DNA of 64,000 nt from assembly GCA_030524675.1 (NCBI GenBank), contig JAUNGE010000012.1, positions 17,104-81,103 of the forward strand. The letters are read 5' to 3'. This DNA comes from a bacterium. Lineage in GTDB: Bacteria > Bacillota > Clostridia > Lachnospirales > Lachnospiraceae. This document shows positions 20,133-29,400 of the stretch, one piece after another. The notes below the pieces were generated by a model. The model searched no databases. It worked only from the letters and a program-made list of their open reading frames with translations, and was not told the DNA's origin. Within the stretch, counting starts at the first letter, position 1. Every line of letters begins with the position of its first letter. The position numbers and the translations under genes are program-made.

Positions 20133-20150
20133 AACTTGGCAAGCCAAGTT
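20133..20150. terminator. Hairpin after the IICBA gene
   Basis: AACTTGGC and GCCAAGTT form a perfect 8-bp inverted repeat with two bases between. No T-run follows, so it may serve as a 3'-end stabiliser rather than a true terminator. Confidence 0.5.
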
Positions 20151-20201
20151 GTTAAGCTGTCTCAGTGAACGATTCTAGATATTTCCGAAAGTCTGAAAAT
20201 T

Positions 20202-20210
20202 TGTTATAAT
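20202..20210 (+). promoter_or_regulatory. Extended -10 promoter of the antiterminator gene
   Basis: TGTTATAAT is an extended -10 (TGn-TATAAT). The -35 region TTTCCG at 20182-20187 is poor, as is usual for extended -10 promoters. It lets the antiterminator be made independently of the IICBA leader. Confidence 0.55.
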
Positions 20211-20372
20211 CTGTTTACGGGAGAAGAACAGGACGAATGTAAATTTCAATGTGAAGTCTAAATAGACAGAATGTTTTTGATAAGGTATTGTCTTTTCTGC
20301 ATCTGACAGGAAAGAGATTTTTGACAAAATGAACATGCCTGCTAGTGCAGGCAATACTATGGGTGGAACGTG

Positions 20373-21215
20373 ATGTATAGAGTAAAAAAAGTTTTGAATC
20401 ACAATGCAGTGATTGCGGTGCAGCTGGAAGATAACTGCGAGTATATGATTATGGGAAAGGGCGCAGGGTTTGGAAAAAAGGTAGCAGAACGTGTAGAGGC
20501 CAGGCCAGAGGACACCGTGTATTCACTGCAGAAAAATACGGAACGGGGAGATGCGCGTGAGCTGGCAAGAACGATCTCTCCGGTATGCTTGGAGATTGCC
20601 AATGAGATACTGAATGAGGCAGAAAAGACATTCAAAAAAATAGACAGAAGTATATTTTTCCCCATGGCTGACCACATTGAATTTGCAGTAAAGCGTATCA
20701 AAAACAGAGAACAGATCAGCAATCCTCTCACAGATGATATCCGTGTACTGTTTCATATGGAATATAAGGTGGCGCAGCAAATTCAACCGATACTGAGGGA
20801 GAAACTTGGTATTGAGATAGAAGATGATGAGGTCGGATATGTTGCGCTGCATATTCACTCCGCGATAGAGGACGAGAAAGTGTCGCAGGCGATGCAGACT
20901 GCAATGGCAGTCAGAGAGTGTATTTCTCTGGTGGAGGAGGAGGCTGGCAGGAAGATTGATATTATGTCGCTCTCTTACAACCGTCTGATGAATCATGTGC
21001 GCTATATGGTGGAGCGGACGGTCAGAGGAGAAAAGCTGAAATTGAATATGAATGATTACATGAAAATAAAATTCCCTGACTCTTACCAGATGGCAGAATC
21101 TGTCTGCAAGAAAATCAGTAAAAGTATTCACTGTGAACTGGATAGTGTGGAGATTGGATATCTCGCGCTGCACATCGAGCGGGTGTTGGATGACGAGACA
21201 GAAATAAAGAAGTAG
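20373..21215 (+). CDS. BglG/LicT/GlcT-family transcriptional antiterminator
   Basis: 280 residues from the ATG at 20373; a GTG three bases earlier is an alternative start. The N-terminal RNA-binding CAT domain (about 1-55) begins MYRVKKVLNHNAVIAV. Two PRD domains follow, with their histidines in FFPMADHIEFAVKR and EVGYVALHIHSA (PRD1) and SYNRLMNHVRYMVERT and IGYLALHIERV (PRD2). These histidines are phosphorylated by HPr and the sugar permease to set activity. It directly follows the IICBA gene, whose leader has a fitting RAT site, so it very probably prevents termination there when sugar is present. Confidence 0.93.
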   Translation: MYRVKKVLNHNAVIAVQLEDNCEYMIMGKGAGFGKKVAERVEARPEDTVYSLQKNTERGDARELARTISPVCLEIANEILNEAEKTFKKIDRSIFFPMADHIEFAVKRIKNREQISNPLTDDIRVLFHMEYKVAQQIQPILREKLGIEIEDDEVGYVALHIHSAIEDEKVSQAMQTAMAVRECISLVEEEAGRKIDIMSLSYNRLMNHVRYMVERTVRGEKLKLNMNDYMKIKFPDSYQMAESVCKKISKSIHCELDSVEIGYLALHIERVLDDETEIKK

Positions 21216-21391
21216 GAAGCAACAGAAAAAAATAAGAATTATAAAGAAACATAGAAAAAATAGGTAAAATTATAGAAGAAAAAGAAAAGGTGCGCTCCAA
21301 ATCGGAACAAGTGCGATGAGGGGTGCATTTTTGTGTCTGCCAGTCTGAATTGTTATTTTTTACAGTCACATTTACAATTTTTTGAAAAGGC

Positions 21392-21419
21392 TTGAAATAA
21401 AAAAAGAATGGACTATAAT
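21392..21419 (+). promoter_or_regulatory. Promoter of the intact GH88 gene
   Basis: TTGAAA (21392-21397), 16-nt spacer, TATAAT (21414-21419). It lies in a 317-bp gap (21216-21532) that otherwise shows only A-rich sequence and no clear terminator. Confidence 0.65.
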
Positions 21420-21532
21420 CTGAAATATGGCGTGAAAATGAGCGTGAAAAGCCAAAAAGTACAGGAAATCGAAACGTAGTAAGCAGGAAAAAGAAGCAGC
21501 AAAAGAGTGAAAACAGAATAGGAAAGGAAAGA

Positions 21533-22672
21533 ATGGCAGAGATGATGGACGAAAAAACATTGCAGAACAAGTTACAGGAGATATATGAGAAAATCGACTG
21601 CAAGCTGCAGGCGGAATGTGTTCGGGTGGGAGACAAAATTCCATACATTCCGTACAATGGAAAATATACAGTGGATATGAGAGAAGAGAATATGTCTTTC
21701 TGGACGAATGGTTTCTGGGCAGGTATGCTGTGGCAGATGTATCATGCAAATGGGAATCAGATGTATATGGAAACAGCAAAGAAATCAGAGCTGGTGTTTG
21801 ACGAAGCTCTGGAGAAGTTCACAGGTCTCCACCATGATGTGGGATTTCAGTTTTTACATACAGCAGTTGCAGATTACCGGCTGACGGGGAATGAGAAGTC
21901 AAAGGCGAGAGCGCTCCATGCGGCGACTCTTCTTGCAGGAAGATTCAACCCGATTGGAAACTTTATCCGTGCATGGAATCTGGACAAAACGGGATGGATG
22001 ATTGTGGACTGTCTGATGAACATTCCGCTGTTGTATTGGGCGGAGAAGGAACTGCAGGACCCGAGATTCGGCTATATTGCAAATCAGCATGCGCACACCG
22101 CTCTGAAGGTTCTGTTGAGAGAGGATGGTTCCTGTAACCATATCGCAATTTTTGACCCAGCAACTGGCGAGCCGCTGGAGTTTCCGGCTGGACAGGGCTA
22201 TGCGTCTGGGTCTTCCTGGTCCAGAGGCCAGTCCTGGGCAATCTATGGATTTGCGCTTGCTTATATGCATACAGGCATGAAAGAGTATCTGAATGCAGCA
22301 AAACAGGTGGCACATTATTTTATCGCCAACATAGCGGCGACTGATTATGTGTCCCTGGTGGATTTCCGTGCGCCGAAGGAACCGGTATGCTGGGATACGA
22401 CAGCGACAGCATGTGCTGCGTGCGGTATGCTTCAGATAGCAGAGATGGTGCCAGAATATGAGAAGGCATTGTATCATGACAGCGCTGTGAAGATGCTTCT
22501 GGCATTGGAGGAGAAACACTGCAACTGGAATGTAGAAGAGGACGGAATTGTGCAGGACGGCACAGTTGCTTATGGAAGAGAAGGAGAAATTCATGTGCCG
22601 ATTATTTATGGCGACTATTTCTTTGTAGAAGGGGTTTTGCGCCTGCTGAAGAAAGATTTCATGATCTGGTAA
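21533..22672 (+). CDS. GH88 unsaturated glucuronyl hydrolase (intact)
   Basis: 379 residues. Catalytic aspartates are in HHDVGFQFLHT and MIVDCLMNIPLLYW; the (alpha/alpha)6 barrel blocks FWTNGFWAGMLW and RGQSWAIYGFALAY are present. The enzyme hydrates the double bond of 4,5-unsaturated uronate disaccharides and so frees the second sugar. It has its own promoter and a strong terminator, so it stands alone, 11 kb from the lyase locus. It could replace the frameshifted copy at 9485. GGAAAGGAAAG precedes the ATG. Confidence 0.93.
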   Translation: MAEMMDEKTLQNKLQEIYEKIDCKLQAECVRVGDKIPYIPYNGKYTVDMREENMSFWTNGFWAGMLWQMYHANGNQMYMETAKKSELVFDEALEKFTGLHHDVGFQFLHTAVADYRLTGNEKSKARALHAATLLAGRFNPIGNFIRAWNLDKTGWMIVDCLMNIPLLYWAEKELQDPRFGYIANQHAHTALKVLLREDGSCNHIAIFDPATGEPLEFPAGQGYASGSSWSRGQSWAIYGFALAYMHTGMKEYLNAAKQVAHYFIANIAATDYVSLVDFRAPKEPVCWDTTATACAACGMLQIAEMVPEYEKALYHDSAVKMLLALEEKHCNWNVEEDGIVQDGTVAYGREGEIHVPIIYGDYFFVEGVLRLLKKDFMIW

Positions 22673-22714
22673 TATCCAGCAGTGCAGGAAGTTGAAATAA
22701 AAATTAGAATTTAG

Positions 22715-22768
22715 GAAGTGCAATTAGCAAGGCATATGGATGCCGGATAATTGCACTTCTTTTATTTA
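22715..22768 (+). terminator. Rho-independent terminator after GH88
   Basis: Perfect 12-bp arms GAAGTGCAATTA (22715-22726) and TAATTGCACTTC (22748-22759), an inner GGCAT/ATGCC hairpin, then TTTTATTT. Confidence 0.88.
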
Positions 22769-22960
22769 CAGAACATTTACACAAATTTACCCAAAGTCTG
22801 GTAGTTGGGAAAAGAGAGTGTGACTACAATGAGGAAAGAGGCTGTGAGAACCTCTAAGAAGTATAAAACTGGTGGATATGAAACGAATAGGTATGAGAAC
22901 CAGGTATGCAGGAAGCTGAGAAAACTTGTTGCAAGAACAAAAAAGGGAGGAAACTGCAGT

Positions 22961-24151
22961 ATGGCAAGTTTAATGCTTAGAAATGTGTGCAAATCCTATC
23001 CGAATGGATTTCATGCGGTGAAAGACTTCAATCTGGAGATTCAGGATGGAGAATTCATCATTTTTGTGGGTCCGTCCGGATGCGGAAAATCGACGACACT
23101 GCGCATGATTGCGGGGCTGGAAGATATCTCTTCCGGAGAACTGTGGATTGACGGCCAACTCGTGAATTTTATGGAGCCGCGGGAACGGAATTTGTCCATG
23201 GTATTTCAAAATTATGCTCTCTATCCGCATATGAGTGTGTATGACAATATGGCATTTGGACTGAAAGTCAGAAAGATGGACAAAAAGGAGATTGACAGGA
23301 GAGTTAGGGAAGCGGCGGAAATTTTGGAGATTTCACATCTGCTGGACAGAAAGCCAGGGGCGTTGTCCGGCGGCCAGAAGCAGAGAGTGGCAATCGGCAG
23401 CGTGATTGTTCGCCAGCCGAAAGCGTATTTGATGGATGAACCGCTCTCCAATCTCGACGCAAAGCTGAGAACGCAGATGAGAGTGGAACTTTCCAAGATT
23501 CATGACAGGACGAAAGCGACGATTATCTATGTCACACATGACCAGGTGGAGGCCATGACGCTGGGAAGCCGCATTGTGGTGATGAAAGCGGGATTGATTC
23601 AGCAGGTGGCAAGCCCCGCAGAGCTGTACCAGAATCCGGTCAACCGGTTTGTGGCGGGCTTTATTGGGTCCCCAGCCATGAATTTTATTGAGACAACGGC
23701 AGAAGTGTGGAATCAAACGGTGTTTCTTCTGTTTGGAAATCAGAAAGTAAAGCTGAATGTAGCTGTTTCAAAAAAACTCATAGAGAGCGGGTATGTAGGA
23801 AAAAAGGTCACACTGGGAATTCGTCCGGAAGATGTGTATACTGCATCGAATCAGGACGCCGGACGAAATCAGAATGTCGGACGAAATCTGGATGCTGGAG
23901 ACGATATGGGAATGGATGTGAAAATGCAGGTACAAGTGCGGGAAATGTTAGGGGCAGAGGTGCTGCTGCATGGTGTGCTGGATGATGGCACGCAGCTTTC
24001 GGTGAAAGAGAAACCGGATTGTGAGGCCAGAGAAGGAGAAACCGTAACACTGTATTTTGACAGCAGCAAAATTTTGTTGTTTGACACAGAAACAGAGGAA
24101 AATCTTTTATACATAAGGAGTCAATTCGATGAAAACATCAGGATTTCATAA
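22961..24151 (+). CDS. ugpC: ABC transporter ATP-binding protein, UgpC/MsmX type
   Basis: 396 residues from the ATG at 22961, which has GGGAGG ten bases before it; the frame extends further upstream without a site. Walker A is GPSGCGKSTT, the signature LSGGQ, Walker B AYLMDEPLSN and the H-loop YVTHDQ. A C-terminal OB-like regulatory domain (about 240-396) is typical of the sugar and glycerol-phosphate importers. An odd low-complexity insert (NQDAGRNQNVGRNLDAGDD) splits this domain. It heads the ugp-type operon and, being MsmX-like, could also energise the ATPase-less importer at 2.9-6.7 kb. Confidence 0.9.
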   Translation: MASLMLRNVCKSYPNGFHAVKDFNLEIQDGEFIIFVGPSGCGKSTTLRMIAGLEDISSGELWIDGQLVNFMEPRERNLSMVFQNYALYPHMSVYDNMAFGLKVRKMDKKEIDRRVREAAEILEISHLLDRKPGALSGGQKQRVAIGSVIVRQPKAYLMDEPLSNLDAKLRTQMRVELSKIHDRTKATIIYVTHDQVEAMTLGSRIVVMKAGLIQQVASPAELYQNPVNRFVAGFIGSPAMNFIETTAEVWNQTVFLLFGNQKVKLNVAVSKKLIESGYVGKKVTLGIRPEDVYTASNQDAGRNQNVGRNLDAGDDMGMDVKMQVQVREMLGAEVLLHGVLDDGTQLSVKEKPDCEAREGETVTLYFDSSKILLFDTETEENLLYIRSQFDENIRIS

Positions 24152-25004
24152 TTTTTTGAAAAAGACAGGGCCGTATGCCTATGTTCTGCCCTCGATGGCA
24201 GTCTTTATGGTATTTCTGTTTTATCCATTTTTTAAAACGATTTATCTAAGCCTTTATAAAACCAACAAGATGGGGGAAGCCAAGTTATTTTATGGGCTTG
24301 GAAACTACAGAGACCTGCTTACCTCAGAGTCTTTCTACAACAGCATCTTTGTTACGTTTGTGTTTGTGCTGATTGTGGTAGCGGGAAGCATGCTGATTGG
24401 GCTGATTGCTGCGGTGCTGTGCAACAAGGCATTTCCAGGAATCCGTTTTTTTAGCACAGCATATGCACTTCCGATGGCAATCGCGTCCAGCTCGGCTGCC
24501 ATGATTTTTAAAATCATGCTGCATCCGTCTATCGGAATTGTAAACAAGCTGCTGGGATTGAATATCAACTGGATTTCCGACCCCAAATATGCGCTGGTCT
24601 GTGTGGCGCTGCTGACAGCTTGGCTGAACAGCGGCATCAATTTCCTCTATTTTAGTGCTGGACTCAGCAATATCGACGAGAGTATCTACGAGAGAGCATC
24701 CGTGGATGGAGCGAATGGAATACAGAAGTTCTGGAACCTGACACTGCCAGGGCTGAGTCCCATTATGTTTTATACTCTGGTAGTCAATATCATTCAGGCG
24801 TTTCAGGCATTTGGACAGGTGAAGGTGTTGACGCAGGGAGGCCCTGGCGAGTCCACAAACTTGATTGTGTATTCTATTTACCGTGATGCATTTTTCAACT
24901 ATCGTTTCGGCAGTGCGGCAGCGCAGTCGGTGTTGCTGTTCGCCATGATTATGGTGCTCACACTGATTATGTTTCGAATTGAGAAGAAAGGAGTAAGTTA
25001 CTGA
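24129..25004 (+). CDS. ugpA: ABC transporter permease, UgpA type
   Basis: 291 residues, six predicted helices. The EAA-type loop appears as IYERASVDGANGIQKFWNLTLP. The start overlaps the ATPase gene by 23 bp and has AAGGAG before it; the stop overlaps the next start by one base, so translation is coupled. It builds the channel with the permease downstream. The UgpA assignment rests on the operon, which ends in a glycerophosphodiesterase. Confidence 0.88.
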   Translation: MKTSGFHNFLKKTGPYAYVLPSMAVFMVFLFYPFFKTIYLSLYKTNKMGEAKLFYGLGNYRDLLTSESFYNSIFVTFVFVLIVVAGSMLIGLIAAVLCNKAFPGIRFFSTAYALPMAIASSSAAMIFKIMLHPSIGIVNKLLGLNINWISDPKYALVCVALLTAWLNSGINFLYFSAGLSNIDESIYERASVDGANGIQKFWNLTLPGLSPIMFYTLVVNIIQAFQAFGQVKVLTQGGPGESTNLIVYSIYRDAFFNYRFGSAAAQSVLLFAMIMVLTLIMFRIEKKGVSY

Positions 25005-25918
25005 TGAACGATACGATTGCAGTAGACAACAGAGCTTTGAAAAAGAGTCAGGCCGAAATTCTCAGGATGCAGCAGGAGGCAAACCGGAAAGCGCTCATGA
25101 GACGGAGAGTGCAGAAGGGGACATTGATTGTCCTGAATACAGTTATGGCATTTGTAATGCTTCTCCCTCTTCTCTATGCAGTGAGCATCGCTTTTATGCC
25201 ATCCAGTGAGTTGTTCACCACAGAGATGAATCTGCTTCCGCAGCAGCCCACGCTGGAAAATTTTGTACAGGCTCTGGTGAAAGTGCCGCTGGCCCGTTTT
25301 GTGCTGAATTCTTTTTTGGTGGCGGGATGTATCACATTTGGGCAGATTATTTCCTGCTCTCTGGCAGCATTTTCCTTCTCTTTCCTTGATTTTAAGGGAA
25401 AAAATATAATTTTTATGCTGGTGATGGCGACTATGATGATTCCAGGGGAGGCAACGATTATCTCCAATTATTTGACTGTGAGTAAACTGGGATGGCTGGA
25501 CTCTTATCATGTACTGATTATTCCGTATCTGACGAGTGCGATGGGAATTTTCCTGTTCCGCCAGTTCTATATGTCGTTCCCTGTCTCTCTGTTTGAGTCA
25601 GCGAAAATAGATGGATGTTCCAATCTGCGTTTTATCTTTAAGATTCTGCTTCCTCTCACCAAATCAGCGATTGGAGCGATGGCAGTCTACACTTTTATTA
25701 ATGCATGGAATATGTACATGTGGCCTCTTCTGGTGACAGGTTCCAATGAGATGCGTACCGTGCAGATTGGTATCAGTATGCTCGACAGCGTGGACTCGCA
25801 GTCCATCACATTGATGATTGCAGGCGTTGTCATGATTATTCTTCCATCCATCTCCATCTTTATTGTAGGACAGAAGCAGTTAATTCGCGGCATGTTCTCA
25901 GGGGCAGTGAAAGGATAA
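25004..25918 (+). CDS. ugpE: ABC transporter permease, UgpE type
   Basis: 304 residues. An N-terminal cytoplasmic stretch of about 40 residues (rich in Lys, Gln, Arg) precedes six helices. The EAA loop is SLFESAKIDGCSNLRFIFKILLP, and the C-terminus LIRGMFSGAVKG is the common ending of the MalG/UgpE group. It overlaps the upstream permease by one base. Confidence 0.88.
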   Translation: MNDTIAVDNRALKKSQAEILRMQQEANRKALMRRRVQKGTLIVLNTVMAFVMLLPLLYAVSIAFMPSSELFTTEMNLLPQQPTLENFVQALVKVPLARFVLNSFLVAGCITFGQIISCSLAAFSFSFLDFKGKNIIFMLVMATMMIPGEATIISNYLTVSKLGWLDSYHVLIIPYLTSAMGIFLFRQFYMSFPVSLFESAKIDGCSNLRFIFKILLPLTKSAIGAMAVYTFINAWNMYMWPLLVTGSNEMRTVQIGISMLDSVDSQSITLMIAGVVMIILPSISIFIVGQKQLIRGMFSGAVKG

Positions 25919-26069
25919 GGAAAGTTAAAAATATAATATAAAAATAATTATAAAATCACTATATGTTAGTCTGTTTAAGAAAAACTGTATAAGAAAAACA
26001 CTGGAAAAAAGTGATTGTAAAAAAGAGAATATGAAAAGAAAAGACACAAAAAAAGGAGAATAGAACCGT

Positions 26070-27506
26070 ATGAAGAAGAGAATACTTTCCGTAATAACAG
26101 CAGCAGCTCTGACCGTGAGTGCTTTGGCAGGATGCAGCCAGGGAGCAAGTACAGGAAGTTCACAAAACTCTCAGACATCCCAAGATGTTTCTGAAACTTC
26201 CCAGAATGTCCCTTCAAGTTCCACTATGAGTCCTGTGAACACAGCGGGTACAGCAGAGGGCAAAGAGGCAGCGCAGGGACAGACCATCACATTTTGGCAC
26301 TCCATGGGTGGTGTAAACGGCGAGGCGATTGATTATCTGGTAAACAAGTTTAATACGGAGAATACACTGGGAATCCAGGTGGAGGCGCAGTATCAGGGTT
26401 CCTACGATGATGCAATCAATAAGCTGAGAAGTGCGCAGATTGGAAATATGGGCGCGGATTTGGTACAGATTTATGATATCGGCACCCGCTTTATGATTGA
26501 TTCCGGCTGGGTTATTCCGATGCAGGAACTGATTGATGCAGATGGATGGGATACAAAACAGATTGAACCAAACATTGCAGCGTATTATACTATAAATGAT
26601 ACTTTATATTCCATGCCGTTTAACTCTTCCACGCCGATTCTTTACTATAATAAGGATATGTTTGAGAAGGCAGGGATTACAGAGGTTCCGGACAGTCTTC
26701 CGAAAATTGCAGAAGTGGGCGATGCCCTGCTGGAGAAAGGCGGAGCCGGTGAGGTGATTTCTCTGGCTATCTACGGATGGTTTTTCGAGCAGTTTACCTG
26801 CAAGCAGAATCAGAATTATGTAAATAATGGCAATGGCCGCGAGGATGTGGCAACAGCGGTTGATTTTGACCAGAACGGAGCAGGTTTAAAGACTTTGACT
26901 GCCTGGAAGGCATTGGCGGATGCCGGATATGCGCCGAACGTAGGGCGAGGCGGAGATGCAGGGCTTGCGGATTTTAGCTCTGGAAAGGCTGCCATGACAC
27001 TGGGTTCTACCGCTTCTTTAAAGCAGATTTTGAATGATGTGAACGGAAAATTTGAGGTTGGTACCGCGTATTTCCCGAAGGTGAGCGATGAGGATGAGGG
27101 TGGTGTTTCCATCGGAGGAGGTTCTCTGTGGGCGCTGAACAATGAGAATCCGGCAAAAGAGGCAGCTGTCTGGGAGTTTGTGAAGTTCCTCGTGTCTGCA
27201 GAGAGTCAGGCATACTGGAATATGCAGACAGGATATTTTCCGGTCACAGTCGCTGCTCACGAAGAGCCTGTGTTTGTGCAAAACATGGAGGTTTACCCGC
27301 AGTTTATGACAGCGATTGACCAGCTTCACGACTCTTCTCCGAAATCTGCTGGTGCACTGCTGTCTGTATTTCCAGAGGCGAGACAGGTAGTGGAGACGGA
27401 GATTGAAAATATGCTGAATGGAAACAGGACTCCAGAAGACACGGTAAAGAGGATTGCAGAGAATATCAACCGTTCTATTGAGGATTATAATCTGCTGAAT
27501 GACTGA
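26070..27506 (+). CDS. ugpB: ABC transporter solute-binding lipoprotein, UgpB type
   Basis: 478 residues. Signal sequence with lipobox ALAGC, then a Ser/Thr/Gln-rich linker of about 45 residues, then a family 1 binding domain. ITFWHSMGGVNGEAIDYLV is close to the start of mature UgpB proteins, which bind glycerol-3-phosphate or glycerophosphodiesters. AAAAGGAG precedes the ATG. Its place between the permeases and a glycerophosphodiesterase gene supports this ligand, although related proteins bind sugars. Confidence 0.87.
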   Translation: MKKRILSVITAAALTVSALAGCSQGASTGSSQNSQTSQDVSETSQNVPSSSTMSPVNTAGTAEGKEAAQGQTITFWHSMGGVNGEAIDYLVNKFNTENTLGIQVEAQYQGSYDDAINKLRSAQIGNMGADLVQIYDIGTRFMIDSGWVIPMQELIDADGWDTKQIEPNIAAYYTINDTLYSMPFNSSTPILYYNKDMFEKAGITEVPDSLPKIAEVGDALLEKGGAGEVISLAIYGWFFEQFTCKQNQNYVNNGNGREDVATAVDFDQNGAGLKTLTAWKALADAGYAPNVGRGGDAGLADFSSGKAAMTLGSTASLKQILNDVNGKFEVGTAYFPKVSDEDEGGVSIGGGSLWALNNENPAKEAAVWEFVKFLVSAESQAYWNMQTGYFPVTVAAHEEPVFVQNMEVYPQFMTAIDQLHDSSPKSAGALLSVFPEARQVVETEIENMLNGNRTPEDTVKRIAENINRSIEDYNLLND

Positions 27507-27614
27507 CAAGGAAGAACGGATACCGAATGACAAAAGATACGAAAGTCCTCGGGCGGCAAGATAAAAGTATACTATAACAGAAACCCCCTGTTTTGGGGGA
27601 AGAAAGGACAATTT

Positions 27615-28343
27615 ATGAAAACACAGGTTTGGGCACACCGCGGTGCCAGCGCATATGCGCCGGAAAATACAATGGATGCATTTGAGTTGGCTTACCGGCA
27701 GGGAGCAGATGGAATTGAGCTGGATGTGCAGATGACAAAAGACGGAAAGCTGGTGGTGATTCATGATGAGACGATTGATAGAACCAGCGGAGAAAGCGGA
27801 TATGTGAGAGAGTATACAGCAAAGGAACTTCGCAAATTTTCGTTTAACCAGACACATCCAGAATATAAGACAGCGCAGATTCCGTTTCTGGAGGAGGTGC
27901 TGGAATTTGTCAAATCCAACGGCATGAAGCTGAACATAGAATTGAAGAACAGCATTATTGTGTATCCAAAACTGGAGGAAAAAGTTCTTGCATTGGTGAA
28001 GAAGGTGGGAATAGAGGAGCAGGTAATCTATTCGTCTTTCAATCATAAGAGTATAGTGAAAATCAAGAAACTGGCGCCGGACGCCGAGACGGGAATCCTG
28101 TATTCGGATGGCTGGCTGCGTGTGCCATCCTATGCGGAGAAAATTGGAGTGGATGCGATTCATCCGGCAGTGTATCATGTACTGGACACAAAACTGATTG
28201 AAAAGAGTCATGATAAGAAGTTGAAAGTACATATCTGGACGGTAAATCGGAGAGAGGATATGGAGATATTTACCAAGCGAAAAGCAGATGCTATCATTAC
28301 GAATTATCCGGATATCTGCCGCGAAGTGGTGGATGGAAAGTAG
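27615..28343 (+). CDS. ugpQ: Glycerophosphodiester phosphodiesterase
   Basis: 242 residues, a single GDPD TIM-barrel domain without signal peptide. HRGASAYAPENTMDAFELA carries the catalytic His and the substrate-binding Arg and Glu; the metal-site ELDVQMTKDGKLVVIHDE carries Glu, Asp and the second catalytic His. It splits imported glycerophosphodiesters to glycerol-3-phosphate and an alcohol. Last gene of the ugp-type operon, 108 bp after the binding protein. Confidence 0.94.
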   Translation: MKTQVWAHRGASAYAPENTMDAFELAYRQGADGIELDVQMTKDGKLVVIHDETIDRTSGESGYVREYTAKELRKFSFNQTHPEYKTAQIPFLEEVLEFVKSNGMKLNIELKNSIIVYPKLEEKVLALVKKVGIEEQVIYSSFNHKSIVKIKKLAPDAETGILYSDGWLRVPSYAEKIGVDAIHPAVYHVLDTKLIEKSHDKKLKVHIWTVNRREDMEIFTKRKADAIITNYPDICREVVDGK

Positions 28344-28473
28344 GCGCAGAGCGGCTAAAACCAGAAGATATAAGAAGGGTGAGAAACGACAGCACAGATG
28401 GGGAGACAAACAGTGAGGACATAAACAGTGAGAAAATAACAGTGAGGGGAGAATAGTGAGGAGATAAATAGGT

Positions 28474-29301
28474 ATGAGATTATTGGCAGTGGATATGGAT
28501 GGGACCTTGCTGAATTCAGATGGCAGAGTGCCGAAAGCCAACGCAGATGCCATCCGAATGGCACAGAAACAGGGAAAACAGGTAATCGTGTGTACGGGAC
28601 GTGGATTTCAGGATGCACTGGCGCCGGTGAGAGATGCAGGGATTGTCTGTGATTTTATCTGTATGAATGGAGCCGGTTATTTTCGCAGAGATGGAAAACT
28701 GGAGTACAAAAAAACTCTCTCTTATCAGAAGATAGACAAGATTGTGGAGTTGGCGGAGCGTTTTCACCTGGTGACGGACTTTATGGCAGAACACGGCAGC
28801 TATACCATCTCGTCAAAAGCGCAGTTTTTGAAATGTTATGTTGCTGGAATTTTGCTTCCGATGGCGGATTTTGAGGCGGATATGGTCTGGAAGCGCTTTA
28901 AGGCAGTTCGATATGATGAACTGAAATCCAAAAAGATTGATATTTTTAAGGTTTCTGTGATTCATCCGATTCCAGATGTGTTGAGGACGGTGCGGGATAT
29001 TCTTGAGAAGGAGGGTGGACTGGCACTTGCTCCCTCTCATGAGACAAATATTGAGATTACCTCGGACAGAGCGCAGAAGGGAATTGCGCTGATGGAGTAT
29101 GCAAAAAAACATCAGATTCCAGAACATGAAATTATGGCAATCGGAGACAGTGGAAATGATGTTTCCATGCTGAGTCTTCCAATCGGTGTGACGGTGGCGA
29201 TGGGGAACGCCATGCCGGCAGCATGCGCCGCAGCAAAGTATCAGACCAAAACAAACGACGAGAACGGGGTCGCATGGGCGATGGAGAAGTGGTTCTTGTA
29301 G
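28474..29301 (+). CDS. Cof-type HAD-IIB family phosphatase
   Basis: 275 residues. HAD motif I is DMDGTLLNSDG, motif II the CTGRG region, motif III the Lys in the APSHETNIEIT region, and motif IV GDSGNDVSML. The type IIB cap lies between. These enzymes dephosphorylate sugar phosphates or flavin mononucleotide; the substrate cannot be assigned. The 130-bp spacer before it holds several CAGTGAG repeats. Confidence 0.93.
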   Translation: MRLLAVDMDGTLLNSDGRVPKANADAIRMAQKQGKQVIVCTGRGFQDALAPVRDAGIVCDFICMNGAGYFRRDGKLEYKKTLSYQKIDKIVELAERFHLVTDFMAEHGSYTISSKAQFLKCYVAGILLPMADFEADMVWKRFKAVRYDELKSKKIDIFKVSVIHPIPDVLRTVRDILEKEGGLALAPSHETNIEITSDRAQKGIALMEYAKKHQIPEHEIMAIGDSGNDVSMLSLPIGVTVAMGNAMPAACAAAKYQTKTNDENGVAWAMEKWFL

Positions 29302-29317
29302 AAAGTTTCGTATTATT

Positions 29318-29346
29318 TTGCGTATTTGTAGTGTCTGTGATATGAT
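29318..29346 (+). promoter_or_regulatory. Promoter of the P1 peptidase gene
   Basis: TTGCGT (29318-29323), 17-nt spacer, TATGAT (29341-29346), 54 bases before the ATG. Confidence 0.5.
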
Positions 29347-29400
29347 GATACCAGAATCAAAGGGTCAAGTCTTGGGACTTGAAGGAAGGATGCGGTGAGA

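Noticed and set aside
27018..28553. Long minus-strand open frame of 511 codons
   Set aside because: It lies across ugpB and the glycerophosphodiesterase on the other strand, has no family motif, and looks like a mirror of their codon pattern.
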